64,000 nucleotides of DNA, taken from the NCBI GenBank assembly GCA_004369045.1, contig ML213545.1:1-64000 (forward strand), in the 5' to 3' direction. The position numbers and the translations under genes are program-made. Each line of letters begins with the position of its first letter. Position 1 is the stretch's first letter. This document shows positions 36,280 through 47,041 of this stretch, piece after piece. The notes under the pieces are model-generated. The model was not told the DNA's origin. It worked only from the letters and a program-made list of their open reading frames with translations, and searched no databases. This stretch comes from Heliocybe sulcata. Lineage: Eukaryota; Basidiomycota; Agaricomycetes; Gloeophyllales; Gloeophyllaceae.

Positions 36280-36842
36280 TCATGACGCATGACCATTTAC
36301 AGGGGCGTCAAGGCCAGTGGGACACGACGACATATCCCTCAGTCCCCGTAGACCAGACGGGTGGCATCGATACCCGCAGTACGCATATGGGACCACTGTA
36401 AATCCCGCAACCCCCGGGAATCTCAACTCCCATCGGAGGAAGTCGTCGCTGGTTACGGAGTTCTGGAGGCGTGCCAGCTTGTCCTCATCCCCAAGTGTGA
36501 TCTGTAGCGTGTCCAGGTTTCGTGAGGACTCTGGGGAATGCCCAGCTCCCAAAGCCGTAGCGGTGTGTGCTGTATAAGAGAGATCCTCAGCAGCGCCTTC
36601 ACACCGCACTCTGCTTTCCAGTCGATGTGCCAGGGGTCCAAGGTACCTCTGAGATTGAGACCTGGCTCTCTGCAATCGAGAAAAGCGTCCTCGGGGGATA
36701 AGATGTCCGCCTCCCACCCACCCGGCGGTATATGTCGGAGCTGGACGTCTTCGTTCCGCCGGAGAAGGCTCCATGGAAAACACGTCTTCACCGACTCGAG
36801 GTAAATACTTACTGACTCGACCAATCCACCAGCCCGGTCCAT
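36280..36842 (-). pseudogene. Unidentified protein-like frame, probably broken
   Basis: The minus strand reads RNEDVQLRHIPPGGWEADIL, DAFLDCREPGLNLRGTLDPW and KALLRISLIQHTPLRLWELG in one frame. Another frame continues DEDKLARLQNSVTSDDFLRW and FPGVAGFTVVPYAYCGYR. Composition looks protein-like and the change of frame falls near 36540. No family was recognised. Upstream exons may lie in 36900-37260. Confidence 0.3.
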
Positions 36843-37300
36843 TAGCTGAAAAGGCCCACCAGGCTATCTCTTGGGAAGGAATAATGCGAGGTCGTATGCT
36901 TCGACTAGCTCGAGTAGATGTGTCGACGAGGGTGATTCACCAAGAACGCCAACCCATGGTAGACTCAGCCGGCAGAGAACACGGGATAAGCGCCAGTACA
37001 TGATGCAGAGGTGCCTTTTCTCGCGTACGGTCTTCCAGCGTCGAAACAGAAATAATAGTCATTTCCCTGATGCGCTGGGTCGACTAGTCGGTATCTATAC
37101 GTAGTGGGCGAGACAAAAGCAAGCGTCAACTGTCCCGGCTGCAACAAACGTGCGCAAGCGGTGCTCCTCCGAGTCGTAGTCGTGTTCGGAATATATAGTC
37201 TAATGTACAATCGATAATCCACTTCTTCGTAATCTCCATCAATCCTATCCATCGTCCTCCGCAACGTGCATCAAACAACCACGCACCTCCTCACGCCTCC
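36843..37300. other. Intergenic
   Basis: No gene is supported. A minus-strand frame at 36965-37264 could be an upstream exon of the unidentified frame to the left, but nothing confirms it. Confidence 0.35.
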
Positions 37301-39125
37301 TCACGCCTCCCCCACCCGCTTCACGACCCCGCCCCTCAGGCCGGGTACGTCCACCCGCTCGTTGCGCCTCCAGAACTCCACCACCAGCTCCGCCACGCGC
37401 GCGGGCGCGTCCTGCAATAACACAATAACACATTAGAACCTCGGGAGAAGAGGGACGCAGAACGGGATGGGGAGCGCACCTCGTGCACGACGTGCCCCAC
37501 CCCGCCGACCACTTCGAGCTGGAACTTGCCTTGCATCTGGCCGATCATGAGGGGTTTGTCGAGGCTAGAGAATGAGAGCGATGTGTAAGGGGGGTGGTGT
37601 GGAGATGGGGGAGGGGAGACGCACCGGTCCGTCCCGGCGAGGATGAGCAGCCTCGCGGCGCGCGTGGCGAGGAACTTGGACGAGAGGGATGTGAACCAGC
37701 CTGCTCGTTGTATCGCAGGGGATGGGATGGGTCGTAACATAGTAAGATAGGCATAATACAAGAGGAAGAGGGAATATAAATGATTGAGCGCATACAGGCA
37801 TGAGCTGAAGATTGACGCACTTTCCCAGTACTCTGCTGTACTGCGCAGCGGGGTCCTCCATACGTATTTTTTGGGGCCTGGTGGATCGTGTGAGTGAGGA
37901 GGTGCGAGGTGTAGTGAAAGGAGAGAGGAGGTGCGAGAATGCAACTCATGAAGAACCGCCTCAGCTCGTTACCAATCATAAAGTACCCAGCATCCACTAA
38001 GCCTAGCCCCAAGCATTCAACAGCCATATGAGCGGAGTACTTACCCGACGTAGAAGGCACGACGATAGAGGGCACCGACACGCGCGCAGAGGCGGGGTTG
38101 TGGATCTGGTTCGCTTGGATGCTGGGTGTTCGTGTGAGTATACTCTGCATAACCAGGGAGAGAGAGGACAAGGAGACGCACTGCCACCCCACTGCCTCTT
38201 CGACGCTATCGAACCCCTCCGGACGCGCGTTGAGGATCTGGGGCATGTACGGGAGCGCCTCGAGCGCTGTGCCTACGCGGACGAGTCAGCGTTCATGCAA
38301 GTGAAAGAGAAAGCACGTGCCTTCGACGACGTCCAGGACTGCGACGCCCAGGACGGTGTACCCTGCGCTGAGGAGGTGCGGGGAGGCGTGCACGACGACG
38401 GCGCCGCCCATGCTGTGGCCTACGAGCTAGGGATGGGGTGGGAGGAGGGGATGGGGGTAGGCGAGGATGACGCACCAGTAGCGCTGGGGCTGTCTTCGGA
38501 TCTGGGAACACGGTCTTGACGAGCTCAGTCAGGTCTTCTGCGAGTACGCCGATGGAAAGGTCCTCGTCCGACGCTCCGTCAATCGGGACAGTCTTCCCTA
38601 AACCACCAAACACCGTTACCTCCCACCCTAATATGAGACACAGGCAGACGCACCGTGCCTCCGCGCGTCCACCGCCAACACCCCCAGCTCGCCCCGGCTC
38701 TGGCGCTCCACCTCCTTCGCAAAGCACGCAAAGCTCAGGCCCGAGAACCCCGCGCCGTGGTGGCACACCGCAACCGCCCCGTTAGAGGTGGAGGCGGGTG
38801 TGGGCGGGGTGTAGTAAACGCGAAAGTCGAGCTGCCGGGACGGGGCAGAGACTTGGTTGGCGGAGGCGAAGTAGGAAGCAGCGGAGAGCGGGGCGTAGGC
38901 GGGGTTGGGCGTGGTGGGCGTGCGCCGCGGGCTGCGGGGTGTTAGAGGAGGTGAGCATGGGAGAGGAGGGAGGACGCACAGGGCGGTGGGCGGGCGCATC
39001 TCGCCGAGGGAGCTGCGGGCTTCTTCTTCCTCGTCGACGTCTTCTTCGTCGTCGTCGGGGTGGGGAGGCAGCTGAGGCAGCTTGGAGATGCGTGCTTGCA
39101 GGGCGGAGCGGTAGAGATCGGACAT
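37301..39125 (-). CDS. PPE1: Protein phosphatase methylesterase 1, 382 aa
   Basis: Ten exons splice to exactly 383 codons. The alpha/beta hydrolase hallmarks are VCHHGAGFSGLSFACFAKEV, the nucleophile elbow LVGHSMGGAVVVHA (catalytic Ser), LDVVEGTALEALPYMPQIL, and GKFQLEVVGGVGHVVHEDAP with the catalytic His. The family is PME-1/Ppe1, which removes the C-terminal methyl ester from the PP2A catalytic subunit; it acts in cytosol and nucleus. Length is typical. Introns are 38979-38932, 38653-38598, 38475-38427, 38320-38273, 38181-38122, 38044-37878, 37820-37701, 37624-37565 and 37479-37412. The fourth begins with GC (GAAG before GCACGT), an apparent GC-AG intron. The N-terminus has an acidic stretch (DDDEEDVDEEEE). 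It is on the same strand as GET4 upstream. Confidence 0.93.
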
Positions 39126-40050
39126 GGTGGTTGTGGCTGAGGAGAATGCACGATCGATCTGTGGCTGAGTTGGGTGCACGTGACATTGTGGCGTGCAGCA
39201 GCTGGTAATGTCTGCAGCTCTCATCAAGTATCTCGATACACTTCGCAGTCCTCTGTATCTCTGTGCTCGTACCCGATAGTATTCATTCTTCCCGGGTGCT
39301 GCGTACTTTCAGGTCGCACTTGTAACCTTGACAGTCTACGGCTTCGTGATATACTACGCTGCCCTCGCCTCCACAACTCAACATCCTAGTCCTCTCTCCC
39401 ATCAATGTTCGGTGGCACCACAACAAGTTCTCTGTCCGCGTGTACAGGCTGGACATCATCGCAGCATTCAGGCTCCCTCGTACTCCCAAGACGCGAACAA
39501 GAAGAAACCTGCGACCTCCACCCGTTACTCTCCTAACATCAACGAATGCCATGCCCACTAGGCGCAGAACTCGTGTCCGTATTACTGCTGCAAGGTCGAG
39601 TCGTCACGCGCGCGTCAGTACCAGTAATTCCCCGAGTCATAGTCCGAGCTCGTACGCTCAAATTCCGTATAGCATGTCGAGGACTATGGTATTTCTGAGA
39701 AGTCGTAGTGTTCAGAGATGGCGCATTTTCGTAGAGGATACCGACATTATTTATAACAACACCCAGCTGCTTTACTTCGTGAAAATCCGATGACAGAAGA
39801 GCGATTCGTCACTAGATATCCAGATGGCCGAAAGACAGGTCTCTGTAGGCATAGTAAACAAACTGTCTTGCACACATGCATGCATATACGAGCCCACATT
39901 TGCGTATACAAACACGAATGGACAGTATTAAGCGAATCCGACACGCCAAATCTCTCCACTAACACAACCTCGATGCCGTTGACCCGCACCCTTCACTCAC
40001 ATATGCTCCCCAAAAACAAAACCCACCCAGATCAACGCACACCACCAACT
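39126..40050. other. Intergenic between PPE1 and GET4
   Basis: No gene is seen. It holds the PPE1 promoter and the GET4 3' region. Plus-strand frames here are short and without domains. Confidence 0.45.
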
Positions 40051-41394
40051 TCAATCCAACCCCGCCGCCCCCGTCCCGGGACTTAAGACCCTCCTCACAC
40101 TCTGCTGCCCCCCACCCGGCGCGCCCCCAAAAAGCGACGCCATCACATCCCCCAGCGGGTTCGCAGCCTGCGTGCGCGGCGGCGGGATCGCAAAGTACAG
40201 CGTCGCGATATCGTGCAGCGCCTACACAATCGACTTAATACCACGGCAAAAAGGAGGAAGGGAAGAAGGGAAAGAAGGCACGCACAGCTCTGACGCCCGG
40301 ATCTGCTAGGAGCCCCCCGCGCGCGCCGTACGTCCCGCACAGGCGCACCCACGCCTCGCGCATCGTCTTGCTCTTGTCGCCGTTTGCGCGCTGGCACGCT
40401 AATACCGCGAGCTGGGAGAAGTTCCACGCCGCGTCTGTGGTGAACGCGATGCTATCAGCTGTATCGGCGTCTTTCCTGGGGACGGAGAGGGCGGAGGAGG
40501 AGAGGGACGGGCGCGAGGAGAGGAGGGTGCTGGTGAATGTGGTGATGAACGCGCGCGCGGCGAGGATGTTGCCGTTTTGGAGGTGCCTTTGTGTATATTA
40601 GGTCCGATCAGCAGGGAAGGATAGAGGGGAAGGAGGAGGAGGGATGGAGCTTACGGGATGACCCCGCGCAAGGCAAAGGCCCCTGGGGGCGCGGACGTCG
40701 CCTCGCACCACTCGGCCATCATCTGCCCCAGGAGGCGGGCGCTGTCGCGGAGCCCGGCGGCGAGGAGGTGCGGCTCTGCGGTGTCGAACGCGCCCTCTGG
40801 TCCGACGTGTCAAGCGGGGAGGCAACAGAGAGAAGAGGGGACGGACCTTTGTAGAGGAGCTCGCCGATGTAGTGGTGCAGCGCCGGGTCGCCGGCGGGGC
40901 AGGGCCCGTGTTTCGCTGACCAGCTGACGCATGGACGATCGATGAGGGCAAGGACGGGGGTGTATACTACATAGGAGAGACGTACGCGATGGACTTGTCG
41001 ATTGTCGTCTTCCGCCAGGATCCTCCAGGCCCCGTGAGCGCGATCAACTGCGTGAGCCTGCCTACACCCCTCCCATTCTCAGCCCAATCCCCACCCCACC
41101 CCCCACACGAACAAACGCACCTCGGCTCTCCTCGCCCACTGTCTCCTGCTTCTGCTCGTACACATCAATCAAGAACCCAGCGAGATCCGTCCCGCTGCCC
41201 TGCTGCCCCGCGGTGAGCAGCGCGCGCGCGCTCTGGAAGAGCACGGCGATGGCGGTGGAGTATTGGGAGGCTTTGGCGTAGCGCGAGGCGAAGGTGCGGG
41301 CTTTTTGGTGCGCTTCGTAGGCTTGGCCGGAGGTGATGAGGGGGAGGATGGCGGAGAGGGCGCGGTCGGGGGAGGGGGAGGGGGAGGGGGGCAT
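40051..41394 (-). CDS. GET4: GET4, tail-anchored protein targeting factor, 346 aa
   Basis: Six exons (41394-41121, 41061-40986, 40923-40847, 40796-40655, 40586-40286, 40221-40051) give exactly 347 codons. ITSGQAYEAHQKARTFASRY and KASQYSTAIAVLFQSARALL are the alpha-helical repeats of the GET4 (DUF410) family. Later come HHYIGELLYK, the NGNILAARAFITTF helix and FSQLAVLACQRANGD. Get4 pairs with Get5 and the chaperone Sgt2 to hand tail-anchored membrane proteins to Get3 in the cytosol. Length is slightly above yeast (312). All introns are GT-AG, 50-68 nt. No disruption is seen. Confidence 0.92.
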
Positions 41395-42383
41395 TGCGCG
41401 AGATAAGATGGAGGAAGAGAGAGAGCTTGATGGCTTCGGGAGTTGCCGGGCTTCGTTCGCTCACGCCTGCTTACTGTGATGTGGAGATCTGTTCTTTACG
41501 CGTTAAACGTTAAGGAACTGGATCAGGCGAGTCGTATTTAATCCGTACACAGAAACAACGTTAACGAGTCCTCTAGAGTACTGCACTCTCTTCGTCTGTT
41601 CGATGCTCGGCTTTTCGCATACTCGAACAGGTCTGTGGGTACCAAGTCTGCTGCCCAATGAAAATCGCCGTCAATATTATGCAGTGCCATGTCGTGACTC
41701 CGTTGTCTCCGTGAATAGACACTGTGGCTAATCATGAATTGAAACTCGAGCGGATGGTGAGTGAGCGGCTCGGGGTAGCGTACAGCACGCCTCCACTACG
41801 AGATATATTATTTGCCAAGTCCATGGTTGACATGCGAATGAGTGCAGGAAACCTCTACCCAGCTTCCGGAATGGGTAAGCAAACGAGAGCGAGAAACGCA
41901 CGAGCAAGGTGAGGACGCGACTGTCATAATTTAAAGCTGGTCCCACCTTCGAGGGTCTAAGGAATAGCAGTAAAGTAGCCAAGCTATAGTCAGTACTTGG
42001 CCCTTGCTCGCCATAGTTCCTTTACCGCACTCGTCTGGTCGTAAAGCAGCAGCATCGAGAACAGACACACGCGAGAGCGGTGGCGGGCAGACGACGTGCT
42101 GGCGAAAACAATTCATATAATTGGTTGCAGGAATGCGGCAATTACGATAGGCGGGCCATACGGCGTCGACAATTGCAACTTGCATCGTCGTAACTACAGC
42201 AGAAAGTCTGTGGCCATGGGATTGCTTGTGATTTAGGAATGCCACCTGACCGAGAAATACGGCGGCCACGTGGCCCGATCAATGTCCAGCGGCGACCACG
42301 CATGTGATTGCCCACCCCCACCGCTATATCTGCCGCTCCCTGCGGGCGAGCCATCACTCCTACTCACCCACCTCGACAACGCC
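41395..42383. other. Divergent promoter region GET4 / dehydrogenase
   Basis: No gene is seen. GET4 and the cytochrome b5-dehydrogenase gene are transcribed away from each other from this stretch. No clear TATA box was found. Confidence 0.45.
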
Positions 42384-44804
42384 ATGGCCGACAAGCAGCT
42401 CAAAGTATTCACCCGCGAGGAAGTAGAGAAGGTATGTATTCATCCCTCACGACCCGCACACCTAACTGACAGGCGCAGCACAACACCGATGGTGACCTGG
42501 TGAGCACCCAAGGGAGGCGGGGGAAACAGGCACTGACAGAAACCAGTGGATCATCATCGACGCAAAGGTATACGACATCACCCGCTTCAAGGCCATGCAC
42601 CCCGGCGGCCTCTCCGTCCTCACAGACCCCGAAATCGGTGCGCCCTTCTCCCCCTCCCCCTCCCGCTCACCCCTGAGGCCTGACCCCTTGCCAGCCGGCC
42701 AGGACGCCACAGACGCCTTCTACGGCCTCCACCGCCACGAGGTCCTCGAGCGCCCGCAGTACGCCCGCCTCCAGGTCGGGACCATCAAAGACGAGCAGCC
42801 CGCCATCGTCGCCCGCGTCAAGGGCGAGCTCAGCAAAGTCCCGTATGCGGAGCCGACGTGGCTCAGCGAGGGCTATTACAGCCCGTATTACAAGGACACC
42901 CACCGCGCGCTGCAGAAGGCCCTAAGGGAGTTTGTGGACGAGGTGGTGTACCCGGATGCCCAGGTGCGTGTAATCTCGGGCTTTGGTGAGGTGCTGGGTA
43001 CTCAGAAATATTGGCAGGCGAGGGAAGAGGATAATAAGCGCCCGAGTTTGTCGGTTATTGACGAGATGGCAAAGAGAGAGCTTCATGCGATGCGCATGGG
43101 TCCCGGGAAGCACCTCAAAGGCCGCACACTCATGGGCGGCATCGTCAAGCCCGAGGAGGTGAGTTTCGCCCTCCCTCCCGTTCTATGCACACTAATCGTG
43201 TATGTAGTTTGATTACTTCCACGAGGTATGCATCCTCTCTCTGCTCTAAGCGCTTACCAACCCTTTTCCCTTTCCCTTTCCTGCCCGCACCTGACATGCA
43301 GCTCGTCATCACCCAAGAATTCACACGCATCGGCGCACGCGGGTACGGCGACGGCCTCCAGGGCGGCGTCATCATCGGCCTCCCGCCCGTGATCAACTTT
43401 GCGCGGCCGGAGCTGCGGGACAGGGTCGTCGCGGAGGTGTTGAGCGGTGCGTGGTTTCTCTCTCTTGCATTATTTTCTCTCTCCTGAACTCACCTTCTTC
43501 GCAGGTAAGAAATTCATCTCGCTCGCCATCTCGGAAGCCCATGCAGGGAGCGACGTTATGGGTCTCCAGACGCGCGCTACGAAGAGCGAGGACGGGAAAG
43601 AGTGGATTATTAACGGGACGAAGAAGTGGATCACGAACGGGACGTTTTCGGATTAGTGAGTCTTTCTCCTCCCTCTAACTCACGACGTGTGGGGCTGATG
43701 GGCTTTGGGTAGCTTTACGGTTGGATGCAGAACGGAGGTGAGCGTCTGACTCGAAGAGATCGTGATAGGGCGAGGGCGAGCGCTTACGGGGTGGGCAGGA
43801 GGGACTGACGGTGATACTCGTCCCGCGCACGGAGGGCGTCGAGACGAAGCCGATCAAGACGAGCTACAGCACAACGGCGGGGACGGCGTACATCACCTTT
43901 GACAACGTGCGCGTGCCGGTGGAGAACACGCTCGGCCCGGAGGGCGGAGGGGTGTTTGTGATTCTCAGGTGCGGTTTGGTCCTTTCGAGATGGAGATGGA
44001 TGACTGACGGGTTGGGCAGCAACTTTAACCATGAGCGGTGGGTGATGTGCTGTTCGTCTGCGCGCTCGCAGAGAGCGATTGTGGAGGAGTGTATGAAGTG
44101 GGCGAATCAGAGGAAGGCGTTTGGGAGGCCTTTGGCGAGGTGAGTGCGGCTCCGCTTTGGATATAATTTTCGTTGGTGTCTTTTACTCCCGAAAGATATT
44201 GGCGGTTTGTTCGTTGTCGAGTTTTCTACGGTTTATATTTCAGTGTGATTGGACCTTGTATTCGAGTTCGTTCCTACGCAGTAAGCGCACGAAACTGACT
44301 CTTTGTCTTCGTTCATAGCCAAGCAGTCATCCGGAATAAGCTCGCGGGCATGATCGCGCGGACAGAGAGCGTGCAAGCGTGGCTCGAGAACGTGACATGG
44401 CAGATGTGCAACATGGTGCGTCTCCTCCCCTCCCCTCCTCCCCCCCTCCCTTCTCACATGCCCACCCCCAACTGCAGACATACAAAGAACAAGCCCAGAA
44501 GCTCGCAGGCCAAATCGGGCTGCTGAAGATGTACTCGACGCGCAGCGCACAGGAGACCGCGCAGGACGCTGTACAGATTTTCGGCGGGCGCGGGATCACG
44601 CGTGGCGGGATGGGGAGATTTATCGAGCATGTGCGTTTCCCCTTCCCTTTTGCTTTACGTGATGCTTTTTTTGACTGGGGATGGGGTGGGTAGTTTCATA
44701 GGACGGTGCCGTTTGATTCGTTGTTGGGTGGTGCGGAGGATGTGCTTGGTGATTTGGGGGTGAGGCAGGCGATTAAGGCGATGCCGAAGAATGCGAGGCT
44801 GTGA
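42384..44804 (+). CDS. Cytochrome b5-acyl-CoA dehydrogenase fusion, 523 aa
   Basis: Fourteen exons splice to exactly 524 codons. The first 100 residues form a cytochrome b5 domain with the heme loop MHPGGLSVL and the second ligand in YGLHRHEVL. The rest is an acyl-CoA dehydrogenase: [20 protein letters not shown], the FAD/substrate stretch [58 protein letters not shown] and [13 protein letters not shown]. This fusion type occurs in fungi and is thought to oxidise fatty acyl-CoA or related substrates in mitochondria or peroxisomes; the exact substrate is unknown. Exons 2 and 6 are micro-exons of 21 nt (42479-42499) and 18 nt (43208-43225). The longest intron is 179 nt (44140-44318). The ATG at 42384 gives [18 protein letters not shown], the usual start of the b5 domain. 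Confidence 0.92.
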
Positions 44805-45200
44805 GTGTGGGAGGTGGTGTGCGAGGGTTTGTTGTATTGTATGTACGGTGTAGAGTTTAATGCGTGTGGTTTGGTTTGACGCATAGGACTTTGTAGGTTC
44901 TTGTGTTAGGGAAAGCAGTGCTGCTGCAGGAGCCTCGGACTGCGCTGGTTATCAGATGTTGAAGCGTGCAAGTAGTTTTGCCCGTGAAGGTTTAAGTCTA
45001 TCGATCCGTGCTACAATTTTAGATGCTTCCCTACACCGGATGCAGAAATACGGATGGAGCTGTATGAATAGCAGAGACTATCTAAGACGTCGACGAGCTG
45101 TTGAAGCCATAGTGTCTAGATCTACTCTCTATCGCGACAGAGGTCTGGTCACTCAGCTGTTGAAGCGAAGCGCAAAGTCGCGGCTACGGTCGACATAGCA
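44805..45200. other. Intergenic between converging genes
   Basis: No gene is seen. The dehydrogenase and the methyltransferase-GT8 gene converge here. Confidence 0.45.
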
Positions 45201-47041
45201 TCAATTCTTCAGAGCAGCAGCACTCTCCGCCACGATGTCCCTGAACCGCTGCGTCCCCTCCTTCACAGCCCTCTCCACCTCCTCTTCGCACCTCTCCTCC
45301 CACGCCGGACTCGCTCTCAAGCCCTTCCACGCCGTCCCGTCCAATACTGCCCACCACTCTTCCCGGTAGGGATGCCCGCGTAGCTCCACGGCTTCTCGGT
45401 GTACACATGCGAGGTGGAGGTGTCGAGAACCTGCGCCATGCGCGGGGACACGGGCCCGGTAAAGTGGACGATGGCGGGGGACTGCAGCTTGTTGAGCGCG
45501 AGCGCGGCGCGTTGGGTGGGGTGGACGTAGGAGTGGGGGGAGGGGGAGGAGCCGAGGTTCTGCGCGTTCCACTTGAGGTCGAGGGCGGTCCAGTAGGGCC
45601 GGGAGAAGGTGTTCAGGGCGTCTTGGTCCGGGTGACGCATGTTCTGCATTTCGGAGGCGAGGGTCTCGAGTTTGGAGAGGTCGGGACGGAGTTTGGGGAT
45701 CTGGATGTGAGGACGGTGGCTTTGTCATGTGGTTTTGGAGATGTAGAAGAGGTGGCTTACGTCTAGAAGAAGTACTCCAGCGTTGAAGTAGGCGTCCTTT
45801 GGCACACCAGGGTGACCGAGTGGGTAGCGAATATCAGGGACGGCGGCGATGGCGTTGCCCCGCATGTCGGTGCGCCAGAGCTCGCCGAGGCTCTTCCGAC
45901 ACAAGATGTCCGCGTCAAGGTAGAGAACCTTTTCAATGGGCACTACCTTGATCAGATCCACTTTGGCCCAAGGTGTACCGAGCTTGGACGCTAGGCTGTT
46001 CTCGGGCAATGAGAGGAAGGAGAGTGTGACGGTGGCCGTGGCGGAAGCGGATGGCGGCAAGGATGTCTGGATGCGCTCCTTGTCGAGCTCTGAGAGCCCA
46101 CAGTCAAGTATGTACACCGTGACTGGCTCGTCGGCGTGCTCGGCCAAGCTGCGAATGGCTACAGCAGCTGCCATCGCGTACTTTGAGTCGACAGTGAACG
46201 CCACGGACATGGTTGCCGGGGGCGCAGTGTGGCCGTTCACTTTCTCCTCTACCGCTTGCATCCTGGAGGTCTCGTACGACAGAGGATGCGCCGCGGGGTT
46301 GTCGCTGTAGAGTGTCCTCACGAGCGTGGCTTCGTCGGTGTAGCCTTTGGCGAGGAAGCCGAGGCGCAGGTCGATGGTTTTGCGGATGATCATCTGGTAG
46401 GCGTCCGAGAGCTTCTCGTATTGTCCGGCGTGAAGGTCTAGGAAGGCGTCTATGCCGCGTCTGGGGTGATGAATACTGGCAACAATATCAGTCATCGATA
46501 GAGTGGATTCTTGAAAGTGAACAGTCTACCTGGTCTCTGGCTCTCGTTCCCACCTGTAATCGTCGAAAATGATGATGGATCCGTTACGAGCCAGCCGCCA
46601 AGCCAGCTCGCCGTCGAGGAAGGTATCGTCTCCCTCATGAGACCCATCAATGTGAATCCAGTCAAAGCCAGGCTCAGGCGAAGCTATAGACTCGTTCAGG
46701 AGCGTCATAAGGCCCGGGGCACTAAAGTCGTCGACAATCCTGTACGCCTTGCTGCACCGCTCGAGATTGCGCTTCATGAGATCGTAGCGTTGACGACCCG
46801 CGTCTGTGTGCAAAAGGTCAAAGTGGTCGACGCATACGATCTCGCCGTCCGCTTTACAGAGGTTCTCTGCGAAGAAGACGGCGGATCGGCCCTCCCAGGA
46901 GCCGACCTCGAGGATGCGCGGAGAGTCGATCTTGACGAAGGGGAAGAGAGTGGCCCATGTGTACTGGTGGAACGAGGACCAGTCTTGACTGGCGGTGAAT
47001 TCGTACTTGTCGGAGGATTGCTGGGAAGAGGTACCGTTCAT
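45201..47041 (-). CDS. SAM methyltransferase-GT8 glycosyltransferase fusion
   Basis: Three exons (47041-46530, 46460-45761, 45700-45201) encode about 570 residues. Residues 1-170 are a class I methyltransferase of the Methyltransf_24 type: RILEVGSWEGRSAVFFAENL (SAM loop), EIVCVDHFD and DWIHIDGSHEGDD. From about residue 265 a GT-A fold of family 8 follows: SVAFTVDSKYAMAAAVAIRS, then VLYLDADILCRKSLGELW with the DxD metal motif, DAYFNAGVLLLD, and LKWNAQNLG. GT8 enzymes move a sugar from a nucleotide sugar; acceptor and methylation target are unknown. The last exon is one base short: WSYAG and HPYREEWWAVLDGTAWKG lie in different frames, meeting at about 45372-45380. This is either a single-base deletion or a sequence error. 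The intron at 46529-46461 links the two domains, so they form one transcript. Confidence 0.8.
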
